A DNA stretch of 64,000 bases from Ypsolopha sequella (GCA_934047225.1 OW203989.1:8035977-8099976); one strand, 5' to 3'; shown: positions 34,532 through 47,216, numbered from the stretch's first letter. The notes: generated by a model from the sequence alone, not told the origin. Numbers and translations are program-made.

Positions 34532-36504
34532 CTCAACACAACTCGTGAATTTACCGATGTGCTTTCCCATTTTATATAGTTTAATTTATAGGTAAGTTTT
34601 TCTTCTAGGGTTTTGCATTTTATTATATTATTTTAACATATTTATTGGTAAGTAATTTTAATTTAGATTAATTTTAGTTTTATTATGTCATTGAACTTGT
34701 TGTTTATGAATAAAAGAAAAGTTATTTAATTCACTTTTTGTTTACAGATGAAATTGCCACTTTCGTGGCAGTTATTATTTGAGATATGGTATGATAAGGT
34801 TCTCTGCACCTCTTAGTTTCTTCGACCATACCAGCCCTTAGGGTGTGTCGTTTACCATTATTAAATTACATTGCCAGTGTATTACCGTAATTGACATTTG
34901 CTATACCTTTTACGGTAATTCATTGTAATATTACCTATGTTGTAATGTAATGTAAATAGTGAAGTATTATGTCCCAGTCGTGATAGGATTTGAATGTAAG
35001 TGCTTATTATAAGCGATGGGTCTTGTCAGTCTAGTAATCTCGACATCGAAAGAGGTTATCTCTACGGAGTAACGTAATAATGAGGAGTCCTCTTTTAGTA
35101 AATGATTGATTGATAGGTAGTAAACTTTTATCTAGGTCACTTGTAAAGGTCAAATTTTAAAGATATTTTAGGGTTAGAATTTTAGGACATTTTGGATTAA
35201 AAATTTTAATTTTTCGCCGCTTAATCCAGTAATATAAAATTTTGAAATAAAATTAGCCTGGAAAATGGAAATATTTTTTTTTTTATATTCAGAACTGCTT
35301 GGGTATTTTAAAAGTATGGTTTTTCCTTAAAAAACTTATTACAAACATATTAAACTTAGTTTTATAATCATCGAGGAATCTTCGATAAACGATAAGAAAT
35401 ATATGTCCCCTTATCTCCGAAACCATAGACGAACTTCGTCCATGCCGAAACTAATAAATCGAGATTTATGAAAAAAGACAATTATATAAAGAATACAGAA
35501 AAAAGTACACATTTTAAATATCAAAACAAAAAAAAATTAATCTTTCAAAACTCTAATGTAGATGGCGCTAGCTATAAAATACCTAGATATACAGATTTTT
35601 TGCTCTCGCACTTGGCAGTTTTGTACAATTTCACATTAATAAAGACATTCAAGAAACTAAATTCGGTTATTTTGTAAACTTCCATGCGCTATTTTTGTCA
35701 GCTTTTTGGAATAAATAGATCGATTTAGGTTTATTTAAGTATTTTAGTATTTGCAGGAAGTGACGTCATCATAATATATTAGATTGAATGGTCGGATCCT
35801 TGTCAAACTATACGATGCGTTATAAAATATATATGTCTATGGAAATGTGTGACGATGACGTCACTAAACGTCAAATGAAAGACGTCGTTTTTTCTTCAAA
35901 ATTTCACGAGTACAAGATGTCATTTGACCTCTCGATACGACATAATTTTCTTCTTCAGGCAGTCTAGGTCTGCCTCTTGCTCTATTCCCTTCCTAATAAG
36001 TGTCTTATCATCTCCCCAAACATTACAGTACGATGTTTAATTTTACCTGCTCTAATAATGCCAGAAGCTTGAATTCAGCAGCGTATGAACCATCTTGATA
36101 AAAAAACCAATTGAAAAAATATTGTTTCACAATAACGATATTATCGAGCTGAATATGGCAGTCAATTGTACTTTAACCGAAAACTCGTACCAAAATTGCG
36201 TGCCTTGATTCAGGTGTGCGATTCGATAAGTCATGTTGGTCGATTTCTTGACTCTCATATTCAGTTGTAGGACGACACTACATTTTCTCAGTTGAACAGC
36301 TCCTCAGAAAGACGATAATGGGGTTTTGCGATTCATATCGTTAAATTGGGATATAGTTGACAATTACAGAGACGGTTCCTTAAGTAGATCTCAGTTAAAA
36401 AAAAATGGGGACGTATAATATGGGATTTATTTTGTAAGCACAGTACATACCCAAACAAACAAACTAATAACCACATACATTAGATACCCAAACAAACTAA
36501 TAAC
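34532..36504. other. unannotated stretch with one degraded family A segment
   Basis: ATGTCCCCTTATCTCCGAAA at about 35404 is the C-run block of family A, flanked by diverged sequence at roughly 35210-35480. Nothing else was recognised. Confidence 0.3.
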
Positions 36505-36885
36505 TCTAAAATACAGAACGGAATTTTGCCAAAGAACCACATATTTTATGCAAATAAAGATTTTTAATAAGTTACCAGACAGTCTCAAAGAAAAGCCCTA
36601 CAATTTATTTAAGAAACTGTTATTTAATTATTTAACACAGCAATGTTTCTATGACATTAAAGATTTTTTGAATTTAAGTACTGTTGTAATATAACAAATT
36701 TATAGTTACTTAGATTAGAAATTAGTGATGTTATTATAGAAACTTTATGAATAGATATTATAAAATGTATACCTACTCTAAAATTTGCATGCCTGAATAA
36801 GGTAAACTGTGCTGAACAACTTTTGTGTACCTCACCATCTTTATGTATACCACAATTTATGCAAATAAATTTTCTTTCTTTCGTA
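36505..36885 (+). pseudogene. C-terminal end and 3' UTR of a decayed LINE
   Basis: From about 36512 an open frame runs to a stop at 36692-36694. It reads like the last ~60 residues of a non-LTR reverse transcriptase ORF, with a FNKLPDSLKEKPYNLFKK motif near the middle and hydrophobic/basic residues after it. LPDSLK-type motifs followed by FKKLL are typical of jockey/CR1-like C-termini. A ~190-base AT-rich 3' region follows, ending ATGCAAATAAATTTTC. All catalytic parts are missing. The family call rests on this motif only. Confidence 0.6.
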
Positions 36886-37539
36886 TTTACTTAAAATATT
36901 TTTACATATTAACTTCTCCGCTAGAAAACTGATTTCTCCAATGATAATAAAATACCAATGTTTGCCTAGATTTTAATCATAACAGTTTCATTGCGATCCG
37001 CGAATTGGGTGCAGGTACAATGTAACAAATAAACAAACTAACATTTGCCTTTCTCAGGAAATAAATTACTATCTATTTTCATAAAGATGAAACTTGCGTG
37101 CGTGAAGCTGTGGGCAAAATGAAGAAGTCAGAAAGTGAGGTCCAATGGTTCACATCCTCATTAGAAACGAAATCGGTCAGTAAGTGTGGATTAGTCATTC
37201 AAGCTCGTATGAGCTGTAAGTAGATATGATTTTGCGGTAATAGTATAATCAGGGAAGCGGTTAAAAGAAAGTAATATCCAGCTGGAGGCCAATATTATTG
37301 GAGGCCTAGAAACACCTGACGGCGCCATTTTGCACTGACCTAATAATCTGCAACATAATCTGATCCGTGGACTAGCATTAGAATCGCGGCCCAAGTTGTA
37401 AGCATACGATAAGAAACGTTGTCGAGTCAAATCGGAGCAAATAATATTGAGAATAGAATCAGGGTTATTTTAACGGGACACCTGACGATAGAACATCAAC
37501 AACACCAGGTTTTCAAGGGTACATTAGAAGAACCTAGGT
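36886..37539. other. unannotated stretch
   Basis: I see no feature. A minus-strand 79-codon frame (37191-37430) has no domain. Confidence 0.3.
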
Positions 37540-37972
37540 CTCTCTTCATATTGAAGAAAATACATTTGATTTATCGATCTTTTATCTAAGGATTCTACCT
37601 ATAAACCTATGTATTAAGATTTATACTTTTGTCAAAAAAAAATGTTTTCCACCCACTTTTTTTGGTTTTCAAACGTTCGTTTCAAAAACGCGATTAAGAG
37701 AATAACTTGATTTTTTTTAATTAGGCAATAGAAATATGAAGGGATTTTACTTCAATCCAATATATTTTTCCCTACAAAATATTTCAGTATTAGCTAAAAA
37801 CACACCAATTTGTTGTTTCGCTGCGTGATCACTAGTATTACGCGTCCAAGAAAAAGAGACCAAAGAGCCAACATATAATCGCCTCTATGAAAAGCAAATA
37901 AGGTCTTTGCCATTCGGCTTATGTGTGGACGGGTAATAAAAAAGTTGCTAGGGTATGCCATCCTCTTAAGAT
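37540..37972 (+). repeat. family E repeat, copy 1
   Basis: This aligns with 58009-58448 in the same orientation, about 20.5 kb away. Shared landmarks include ACTTTTGTCAAAAAAAAATG, CAGTATTAGCTAAAAACACA, GTTTCGCTGCGTGATCACTA and GTTGCTAGGGTATGCCATC. Identity is high in the second half. There is no coding frame, and no terminal inverted repeat was found. Confidence 0.75.
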
Positions 37973-38890
37973 GTAAATTCAGTCGTTTTCTTGTCTTCCA
38001 ACGGATATAAATGTTTCATTTGTTACAAAATTACTTGTGTAAGCATTTAAGGCCTACATCCCGGTTGTGAATGAACAGAATGTATTAAATATTTAATTGA
38101 AACCATATAAACTACTGATCATACTAAACAAAGAAACAAACCCGCCCAAATTACATAATTACATTTACAAATTAGATATTTAATTGTTATTTATATTATA
38201 TGTAGATAAAGCAAAACCTCTTTGAAAAATTAAAACATGTAGTATAATGTTTTTTTCTTTTCTTTTTATGACTAACTCTAACTCTAACGTATCGCTCTTA
38301 GCTAACATTTATACCACACACTAACATTGACCGTAGAAATATCATGTCCAGCATCAACTGACTTTGTACGTGCTTTCCGACACACACCCTACATAACCCT
38401 CTCATACGTGAGGTGGTCAAAATGACCCCAGCGGATATGTTGATTGAATTACCAAGTAGCTATATGGAAGTAAACATGCGCAGATTATCAGGCCAGTGTT
38501 GCCAACAATAAATTGATACAGAAAAACGTGAAAAATCCGTTATAACTTACGTTTTTGCCCGTTAATAAAATATTTTGTTGGATATTCTTTATATTTAATA
38601 TTGTATATTTAATGCTAATATAAAAACAGAACTAGAAATCTTAGTAACAACTTATCAGTATTTAAAATAAAAATGCCCTGCTCCGTCGGTATTTGAAATT
38701 TAAATCGACCTTTTTAAATTGTGGCTTTGCATCTGGTACAAACTTGCATTGATACAGGAAAAATTTGAGAAATTTAAATAATGAAATAAATATCACTGAT
38801 ATATTAAAATTAAATTTCAAATACTGCGTCACGAATCAGGTGGTCAGCGTAGTCGCGGGCAAAAGCTAGGCGAGGAATTGGAATAATATA
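37973..38890. other. unannotated stretch
   Basis: Nothing could be called with confidence. GTCGCGGGCAAAAGCTAGG at about 38854 resembles a family G terminus in reverse. Confidence 0.3.
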
Positions 38891-39050
38891 GCCGATTCTG
38901 AAGGCTTTAATTTTGGTTTTAGTGCTGTCAAAACTAAATTTTCTTCATTGCAAAATTAGTCCATAAGCGTTAAGAACAGAAGCTAAATCACTTTGGAAAT
39001 ATTTGCGTTTTGACAGTACTAAAACTAAAATTAAAGCCTTCAGAATCGGC
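38891..39050. mobile_element. 160-bp MITE with ~45-bp inverted repeats
   Basis: GCCGATTCTGAAGGCTTTAA at the left end is perfectly inverted at the right end (39031-39050). Pairing continues through GTTTTAGT and CTGTCAAAAC with single mismatches. The short non-coding centre fits a classic foldback MITE. Confidence 0.8.
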
Positions 39051-39134
39051 ATTATTTGCTCTCTTTTTATATTATTAAATTTATACTTGTTTGTATAAAA
39101 TTAATTAAACATTTTTAGAACCTTTTTCTACATT

Positions 39135-39434
39135 TTATTAAAATACAATATGGGTATCAAAGTGTAGGTATTAAAGAGCTGATTGTAAAAAACAATCTCG
39201 CTTGGCTATATTTACTTGCATCTATTTCGAGAAATCTTCAAAAAACCACAAAAAATGTATGTAATCCTTATCTCAAAAACTGGTGGACCGAAAAATTTGA
39301 AATAAATCATGGTAATATGTGCTTACGTAAAGATTACGCGAAATTCGCGACAACCAAATGATAAAAATCCCAAAACTATCGAATTACGGAACCTTAAGTA
39401 CACGAGTCTCACTCGCAGTTGACCGGTTTTTTTT
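39135..39434 (-). repeat. family A copy lacking nested insertions
   Basis: The copy starts at the AAATACAATATGGGTATCAA landmark and ends CTCGCAGTTGACCGG plus a T run. It shows the pre-insertion state of the unit that received the mariner at 26738: here the sequence runs through TCTCGCTTGGCTATATTTAC without interruption. The C run is absent (reads GTAATCCTTATCTC). Confidence 0.7.
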
Positions 39435-39464
39435 TTCAAGCCTAAAAATAAAATAAAAAATCTA

Positions 39465-39598
39465 CCCAAAGGTTGCGTGGAAGGTATTGCTATTAGCAAT
39501 AAGTGCCGCCTTTGAACACAATATCTGTTCTTTATGTTGAAATGTTTTCTTAAATGTGTGTAAATGTACAAAGTATGATAAATAAAATATTAAATGTC
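39465..39598 (+). mobile_element. family C LINE 3' tail, copy 3
   Basis: GGTTGCGTGGAAGGTATTGC, then TATTAGCAATAAGTGCCGCC, gives a 6-bp stem at 39486-39500 and the GCCGCC block. The end is ATAAATAAAATATTAAATG. Confidence 0.6.
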
Positions 39599-39624
39599 TT
39601 GATTACGTAAAAGATGGGAAATAG

Positions 39625-39850
39625 ATAGATAGATAGATAGATAACTTCTTTATTCCATTTCTACAGCATTACACGACAAAGAAAACAAAAAATACACATT
39701 TAACAATTTAAACAATTAAAAATAAAAAAAAAATAATAATAACACAACTAAAACTAATAAATAATGTAAGTGCTGTGGTAGTGGAAAAGGTCCTCAACTC
39801 AGCATAATGCAGAGGCAAGCCACTGCGCTGATTTTCAGTTGAGGCCCGTT
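39625..39850 (-). mobile_element. LINE or SINE 3' tail ending in a GATA repeat
   Basis: On the minus strand, CTGAGTTGAGGACCTTTTCC leads into an A/T-rich region, then ATGGAATAAAGAAGTTATC and (TATC)n (39625-39643). That is the usual layout of a 3' untranslated end followed by a simple-repeat tail. No coding part is left. Confidence 0.5.
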
Positions 39851-40242
39851 TCCAAAACCGACCTTATATAGCCGACCGACCTATAGCGCACGTTGGTATT
39901 ACCGTACGATTTATTATTACTAGCTAACAAGAAATACATAAAGAGCTATATAGCTAATCTAAAAGGGGGTACAAAAAAAGCAATTTCCTTAAGGTACCTA
40001 TACAAATATATTGTACATGTACTGTGCACGTATAGATGTCGAGTAAAGGCTTTCACGGGCTGAATGCAGAGCAATCGCTGACGAACCTCGAATAAGCTCA
40101 TCCATACCCGACCCTTATAGGCCAGGAGTACAGCTAAAATATAATAACCTGAATATGTCATGCAAGTAATTAAACTCAATTATTCCGTTTCTGCCACAAA
40201 ATGTATCTCAAAACTAAAGACTTAAAATCTAACTATTATGAT

Positions 40243-40691
40243 TTTTTCAATGCAAGTGCTCGTAAAGGCCCACTTTTTATGCATCAAAACCGAACAGAAA
40301 GTCGATTATTTTGCCCTAGGGCTTTATTATTATTATTTTTAATTTATTTACTTGAAGTTGGCTAACTTGCAACCTTTCCTGTGTACCATAAATGTTATAC
40401 TTTTTTTTTTCACTGTTTAACGGCTCTGGTATACAGTCCTTTTGAGCCAATCATAATTTAAAGTTCACAACATTTTAATTTTACACTGAATTTCAAAGGG
40501 AGGAAATTTATAAATTGTTTTCTTTGATTATATTTGTTTTATTTTCTCACACTATGCATTGAAAAACGTAGTATGATACACGGGCGTAAGAGCAATAAAT
40601 TACTCAGTTACGTTTAAAACACTCGCTACGCTCATGTTTTACATCGTCCTCGTAATTTATTCCTTTTCGCCCTAGTAGCATAAATTACTAT
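40243..40691 (+). repeat. family B repeat, copy 4, with an internal insertion
   Basis: This is a full-length copy carrying about 60 extra bases at 40472-40530 (starting ATTTTAATTTTACACTGAA). The extra bases lie inside part 1, before the TGCATTGAAAAA landmark. Confidence 0.75.
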
Positions 40692-40802
40692 TATAAACTT
40701 CTACGGAAGAATTACAAATATAATGCATATATTAAAATGAACCATGTCCTGTTTTACCATGTCTTCTTTTCTACAATATCCAGTCTTGGCAAAATAAGGA
40801 AA

Positions 40803-40875
40803 AAAGTTACCACACTCCGGGTCCACTACCTACATAAAAAGTTCCCAGCTCCGGGTCTACTACCCACATAAATTC
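40803..40875 (+). repeat. two-copy tandem repeat of ~36 bp
   Basis: CTCCGGGTCCACTACCTACA and CTCCGGGTCTACTACCCACA occur in adjacent units, each followed by TAAA. Confidence 0.6.
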
Positions 40876-41087
40876 GCCTGCCTCAATATTAGACAAGCTT
40901 GTATAAAGTACCACAGTAAAAAGACGCTCTTAATTACTTGGGATAAAGTTAATAATGGCTTGACCAAAGCGTTCAATTTACCCCAGTACATCAGCTAGTG
41001 GGGTCAGTGTAACGGAAAATTAAAAGGCTACTTTGTTAATGAGAATTTGCAGCAGAGGGTTAATTGTAACGGTGTATCTCTCTTTGT

Positions 41088-41536
41088 AAGTTTGCATACA
41101 TTTTGTGGACCCCGAAATGTTATTACCACCAGGCGGTGAACGAAAAAAACATGGAAGCTTAACTAAAGACATAATATACGGCTCCTTAAATGATGAGCTG
41201 GCAATTCTCTATAATGTTTGACGCGTTTTACCAACCTCATTCTTAAGTTTGCATACATTTTGTGGACCCCGAAATGTTATTACAACCAGGCGGTGAACGA
41301 AAAAAACATGGAAGCTTAACCAAAGACATAATATATGGCTCCTTGAATGAGCGTTTTTCCTTATGTCAAATTTAGTGTTAAATAAGATTCACTGTCCTAT
41401 TGCACTGAATGGCACTGTCCTATTCTTTAGCAACATAATCAAAGACAAAATTTGCAAAGATTCCAAACAAACGAAAAACCACGCGTCAACATCAATGTCA
41501 TCAATGTTTGACGCGTTTCACCAACCTCATTCTTAC
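41088..41536 (+). repeat. 157-bp tandem duplication with a third partial unit
   Basis: AAGTTTGCATACATTTTGTG begins units at 41088 and 41245. Both continue through CCAGGCGGTGAACGAAAAAA and ACATGGAAGCTTAAC. The segment AATGTTTGACGCGTTT...CCAACCTCATTCTTA, which ends unit 1, recurs at about 41503-41536 after diverged sequence. Confidence 0.75.
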
Positions 41537-44050
41537 GTTGACAGATTCGAGTAAACGTCTCACAAGAAAATTGTTGAAACGTAAAACATAAAAAAATGGT
41601 GACGAAATAATACCCAAAATGCAATAGGATAATGTCATTTTCATGTAAATATACAATAAAAATATTCATCTTGACAGAACAGCCAAAATGAATGTGCACG
41701 TTGTACTGCCACGGTAATTAGTCACTATCATAGTTTTATTTCGAACCGGACGGCGCGGTTTTTTTGTGACGACACTAAGGGACGACTTAATTTGTATTTA
41801 TTATTCTAAGATTGTATGTATTATTCAGTGTGTAAACTACGTGATTGACTGGCTCTCAGTTGCATTATGAAAAATCCCTACATAAAAGTACAAATAAAAG
41901 TAAAAACCACATCAAAAACTTGTAACAAACGAACAAACACACGTTGTGTTTTATGTGCATGTACAGAAGATGCACAGAAGAATGATGATAAAAAAATTTC
42001 AGGTCATAAGAAGTGTCATATGCGTCATGTACCTATATATATTTTTAATGTCATAATAATAAGTGTCATATGCGACTTCACCTAATTAGCTATTACTATA
42101 CAATATAGATCTAGGTATATAGAACTAATTCACTTATTTAATTGTGCTACGCAGTTGGCTACTTTGTATTTAAATTTTCGAGTGAAAAACGATTTTTTTC
42201 AACTCTATCTCATCTCAAAACAATATAACGCCGAAACATTTTAAATAACACGCAGGCTTGGATATTGGTTGTGCAATATTGTGCGTGCCGTAAATGTACT
42301 TTTGAGTAAAACTCTATTTCGACTTTTTCTGTCTACGTATAACTAGCAAGCTCATTAGTTTTGACGTTGTAAAATATGATTTGTATGGCCGTGAGAAGAC
42401 GCATTTTTAAAAATTTAAATTCACACAAATTTAAACATCGCTATCATGCAATGTACACAATAGTAACAATACGTGTAAGTCTATGGCATTCTCTAATCCC
42501 TCCTACTAGGTAATAATTTCAGAATTACCGCTTGTTTACAAAGTAGTATGCTAGTAGATTTAGAGCCTAGAAGTATAGTATTGTTTCAAATACCAAGGCC
42601 CCATTGCACTTTAGACGGTCATGAGGCGTTAACAATAGGATTAGTGATAACAAAAGATACCTGGCCAGATACACGAGATTGGTTATAGGCAGCTGTGTAG
42701 TAGCAGTCATTCGCCCGTTACCAACTTCCGTAAATTTTGCGGAAGTCTCTGGACAGACTGACTAACGCTTCACTTGCTTCCACACTCCCACTTTCTGGGC
42801 GAGCGCACTTCATACTAAGTTTCATCAAACGCGGTAGTAGCCACGTGTAAGATCGTTATTGTAAAAAAAATATAGTAACATGGTCAGAACTGTTACTTGT
42901 ACATAACTTAAGTATGTATCTAAATAACCATTAACTTGCTACAATATTATATAAACAGGAACAGTACACAGGACCTAAAATAATAAAATTATGCTACCAT
43001 TCATTTACCATTTCCATATTGACTTCAAAAGTTACTGCAAAACTAAACAATAGGAATGACACCAATGAAGTATATCTGTCTATTATAATAAAATGGTGAA
43101 TGAAAAATTATGAAGATTCCTTCCAACGTACACAATGTTTAGAGGTTTCCGTCAACGAAACCCTGAAAAGCGGAACATAACACGAAAAAAAAACATCGTG
43201 AAGGTATTTTCATGTTGGCCGGGTCATCCATCCTTATCAGCTCTTCCACTCCACTAAACTTTAATGACCCTTCCGCACTTTCTCTATATTTCATAAAATG
43301 TATTAAAAACAACTGCAGTGCCTGAAAGCGACGCCAACATCCCTTATTGCAAAGGATTAGAATTCACTTGAAAACGTAGTCTCAAGTCTGTCGCCTACAC
43401 GCTCAGGGTGTAGGTAGAGCCTTTCCTAACGCAACGGTGGGTGTTAAATGTTAGTGATATTGTTTAACTTAACTAATATAGAGAGATACCGCTTAAATTA
43501 TCTGGAAAACCTGCAAGCTTTTACAACAAATCGACATTAATTTATCAGTTAACTACTGAAATAAACCAACCAATTAGTCTTCAGTGTAATCCAGTAACAG
43601 ATTCCTTCCCTGCTTAAACAATCGTTGAATTAGCATAAAAGAAAGCTCTTAATTAGGTCACTAATCACCGGTTAAGAAACCCTGATCCAGTGGTAATTTG
43701 TACCCGTCGCACCAAATTATTAGATTGGGTCTAAGTATTTGGGATCAAAATTCAAACAAGTGATAGAAAAGTAAGAATTATTTCTCAGTTAGTTTTCAAA
43801 CACGGTTAGTTTATTTATGAGTTTAATTAGTGTGGAACGCGCTACTTTATTTTAAATGGTGGCCCATTAGTTTAACATCGAGATTTAGTGACCAATTATA
43901 GGGTTTTGACCTCGGTCACTATTAGAAGCTTGAATTTATATGGTTACGTAATCATAAACACGAAACAAATCTATGGGATCACATTCGTTTGACACCTCCG
44001 CTTTTTAGGATCAGTAGATGGTTTTAGTTAAGAAATATTTCGTAAACTCA
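41537..44050. other. unannotated stretch, probably intron of the gene at 44052-44589
   Basis: This lies downstream, on the minus strand, of the 44051 splice donor, so at least its right part should be intron. I could not find an acceptor with a continuing open frame. The direct repeat AAGTGTCATATGCG (42011 and 42061) is the only repeated motif noted. Confidence 0.35.
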
Positions 44051-44051
44051 C

Positions 44052-44589
44052 ATAGCAAAAGATTTTTCCAGCTTCCTCCAAGAGCTCGTAGACATCGGTG
44101 GAACCTTGGCACGGGAGCGGCAGGAGGAGCGCGGGGTGGGACTTGCCTTACGTCTCCTTCCGAAGAGCTCCTACCCAGAAGAGAGGAGCCCCTCTCCCGT
44201 GACAAAGACCTTCGCCTGCCGAACGGAGCTCCTCTCACTGTTGCAAAGTTCTCTTCGTAAACGTTGAAGGTATCCAGCGGTATCCCTTCAGGTTCCCGCC
44301 GGCTTCTCACAGAAAAAGTTCTTCTGAAGCCATTGGCTAAACCTTCCATGGTTTTTCTTTTCGGTTTGACGATTTCTTCTGAGCTTATAACGGTGATGTC
44401 ATCTAAGTCCTGGTTCTCATATGTACGGTAGCCTCTAGGCTGCTCGATTCCAGTAAGGTCTTCCATACCGCCATGGCGGTGCCTCAGTCTTTGGGTACGG
44501 GAGTCTATGATGCCAAGTTCGTCATAGCTTCTGTAGGTCGAGGCGGCTCGCTTTGGAGTGGGTGGTCTGCCAGCTCGGTCTATTGTCAT
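44052..44589 (-). CDS. first coding exon of an unrecognised host gene
   Basis: The ATG at 44589-44587 has an in-frame TGA nine bases upstream, so it is the likely start. The frame runs 179 codons plus one base to 44052, where CTAT is followed by GTGAGT, a consensus donor that leaves phase 1. Reading beyond the donor adds only about 13 residues before a stop, consistent with an intron. The product is hydrophilic and basic: an acidic/aromatic N-terminal third, an ISSEEIVKPKRK segment, Arg/Ser-rich stretches (FSVRSRREPEG, GRRRSLSRERGSS) resembling kinase substrate sites, a Pro/Ala run near residues 150-160, and a C-terminal RCLRALGGSWKNLLL that turns hydrophobic. This could be the cytosolic N-terminus of a membrane protein, but I do not recognise the family. 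The exon is markedly more GC-rich than its flanks. Confidence 0.8.
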
Positions 44590-45600
44590 TTTGAGTCACG
44601 AATTTGCTGTATCACCTGACAAAGAAATTGAAATTTTAGGCCGAGTTTCAATTTCTGTTGGACGTCCTTGAGATGATCTTGGCTTGCGGCGAACGTTTAT
44701 TTCTCGTTAGATTATCGACCGTGACAACGTAAGTAAATACCGTTTTGCGTGTACTGTTGCCGTTTTCAAGTTAGCATTATCGTGACTTGTTCAATTTAAA
44801 TTGCAAAACGAGTAATTGTTTTAGCATATCCGACGACTGAACAGGAATAAAATCTATCAATAGATCTGGAACCAAATTGAGATTACAAATGGGGCTTAAA
44901 GAAGCATGTTCGCCAATAATACTGCACACTGAAATCGATTGCGGTTAAGCATTCGAATCGAGTTGGGAATCAATTGCTCTGGCGGTTCGAGTCGATAGCT
45001 CTACAAATGGAAAGTGATTGGGTTATCCTGCACGACTTGACAAAGGAATTCGAACAATTATCGAGTTTGGAGCATCCTGTTTGTTCCGTTTATTAGAGGT
45101 GACCTAACTAAGGAGTTAGCTAGTTTGAGCAACATCCTCTTAGAAAGGAAACGTGATGTTGAAGGTGGAATTGTTGGACAAACCTTAACATTGGATTAAC
45201 AAAATTATATTGTTAGCGCTAGGTAACTACTAGGTTTAAGAATGTTGAAATCATTACATTCAATACAGAAATCATTCATAATAAATTAGGGCTCGTAATC
45301 AAGTACCTGTTACTAAATTAAAAATGTTTGGAGGTGAACGACGATGAAAGGCAGCTGTTTTAACCCATCGAAAGGCGCGATCGCGCTCCAATATGTAAAG
45401 ATTTTCAATTGTTATCCAAAATCGAAAACTGAACAGGTTACTCATTCTTACTTATAATTTAACGATTTTTAGGTTTTGTTTCCCAGGGTTGAAAGACTGC
45501 AGCTCTAACTATTACGATCCTAACACGCCACCGTCACCATTTTAACGAATTATTCAATCTTTTTTATTACTGAAAGATTCGTGGTTTAAATATAAACTGG
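44590..45600. promoter_or_regulatory. 5' flank of the minus-strand gene (UTR, possible intron or promoter)
   Basis: Immediately upstream of the ATG on the minus strand, TTTCAATTTCTTTGTCAG looks like a polypyrimidine tract with an AG acceptor (about 44617). The 5' UTR may therefore be spliced and the promoter further away. No TATA box or initiator can be assigned with confidence. Confidence 0.3.
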
Positions 45601-45601
45601 T

Positions 45602-45750
45602 AGCCACGACATATTGGTCAGATTTCGCCTGACTAGTTCCACTGTAATCGTGCAGTTTCTTCAGAGGCAAACAGGACTACGCGGCGGACGACGACTAGTG
45701 CCAAGAGGGGACCTAGTCAGGCAAAATGTGACTAATATATCGTGAGTAGC
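45602..45750. mobile_element. inverted-repeat MITE
   Basis: The left arm CACGACATATTGGTCAGATT continues TCGCCTGACTAGTTCC. It pairs with the right arm (reverse complement CACGATATATTAGTCACATT, then TTGCCTGACTAGGTCC). The arms are about 45 bases around a CG-rich centre. Confidence 0.6.
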
Positions 45751-46560
45751 TGTTTATATTAAGTAATTATTCCATCCTACGAGAATTCAGTTTGTCTACA
45801 TTGATCATGCAAATGTCTTCATTCGCAATAAAATAATGTTCAAATAAAAGTTTGACCTCTTTACTATTCGTAAGTAAGCAACATTTTCTCCTTGAATGTA
45901 CCTAGTAGGTAATATAGAAGACAACAAAAATTAAAAACAGTAATTAAACACGAACTATTAAAAAAAAAAACTAGAACTTACATAAAGGCAAAACACAGTA
46001 AACCTTATCATTTAGTCTGGATAACAAACCAATTCGAAATGTCACCGGAGAGGTTGTATGAGATAGCACCGCGTAAGTAAACACGGTGAATTCTATCCCG
46101 GGCTAACAAAGAGTAGTAACAGCTACGTTTCATCAAAAGCTATAAAGTGCAGACTCTATTTTGGCAACAAGTTTGCTGTACAATTTCAATTACACCAAAA
46201 CATGACTCTTAGCACTAAAAACAATTACTATTTTCACTGTACACGCTATACTTGTTTACGTTATGTAAATAGCTCGAACATAACCATTTATCGTGGAGTA
46301 GAACCATTTAGAGAAAGCTTTAGAAAATATTTTGATGTAAAAGCACTTTTGCGTGGTAAATCTCATAGTAGGCGATATCAGTTTCCCTTTATGTATACAA
46401 GAAATTATCCGATCTGAATGAATAAAACACTTGTATACTGTTTTACAAATTAGAAACAACAACGGTCTGATCCAAATACAGGTTAAGGCCAACATACTGT
46501 CTGTACACCTACGACTTGTTTTTTCCAATAAAATATTTTGATTTTAAACATTTTTATAAA
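45751..46560. other. unannotated stretch
   Basis: Overlapping short frames occur on both strands at 46202-46528 with no domain. Nothing was called. Confidence 0.3.
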
Positions 46561-46561
46561 G

Positions 46562-47216
46562 ATTATACAAATAAACGCTGTTGTTTTCGGTAGCAGATAT
46601 ATTACTAACCTTCTCAATCAAGCGGCAATACCACAAGTAGTTTATAACGATATCCCTATTGCCTACACTAAAACTGCAAAAAATTAGGGTGTCATATTCG
46701 ATTGTAATTTGACCTGGGCTGCGCATATTAATGAGGTCAGCAGGAAAGTCTTTGCCACATTTCATTCCCTTAAGCGTCTCCAGAAATTTGTCCCCTTTGA
46801 AACTAAAGTTACTCTCGTACAATATCTACTTTTGCCGATCATCAACTACGCTGATGTCTGTTTGGTGAGCTGCTTGGTAAACTTGAACGTTTACAAAATT
46901 TGGGAATCAGGTTTATCTATGGAATAAGAAAAAATGTTCACGATATCAGTATCGTAAACAATTGAAATGTCTTCCCATTAATCAGCGTCAGTATGTTCAT
47001 ATCCTCTGTCACCTTTTCAACATTTCAAATAGACCCACTTTTCCTGCATACCTCTGCAATATTTATGAGTATATCTTCCTTGGAGACAAGCAAGTCAGGT
47101 CTCAAACAGTCTCACTTTTAAAAACACCTTCTCATAATACCGTGCACCAGGGCGTATGGAAACTCTTTTACTGTTAAGTCCATCAAACTGTGGAATTTTA
47201 TAATAACACTCACCAC
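46562..47216 (+). pseudogene. decayed LINE reverse transcriptase fragment
   Basis: From about 46562 the translation shows reverse-transcriptase landmarks of a jockey-like LINE: INAVVFGS, then a PIAYTKTAKN segment, a GVIFDCNLTWAAHI block, RKVFATFHSLKRL and LLLPIINYADVC. These lie downstream of the catalytic core, so the palm active site and endonuclease are missing. The reading frame is broken by a TAG at 46685-46687 and by frameshifts near 46864, 46950 and 47165. After each shift recognisable sequence resumes (LGKLERLQNLGIRF, then KCLPINQRQYVHILC, then VKSIKLWN). It is an old insertion of a different lineage from the LINE at 22 kb. Confidence 0.8.

Noticed and set aside
44018..44260. 80-codon plus-strand frame
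   Set aside because: It lies antisense to the minus-strand exon at 44052-44589, which has a start, donor and codon use that fit a real exon.
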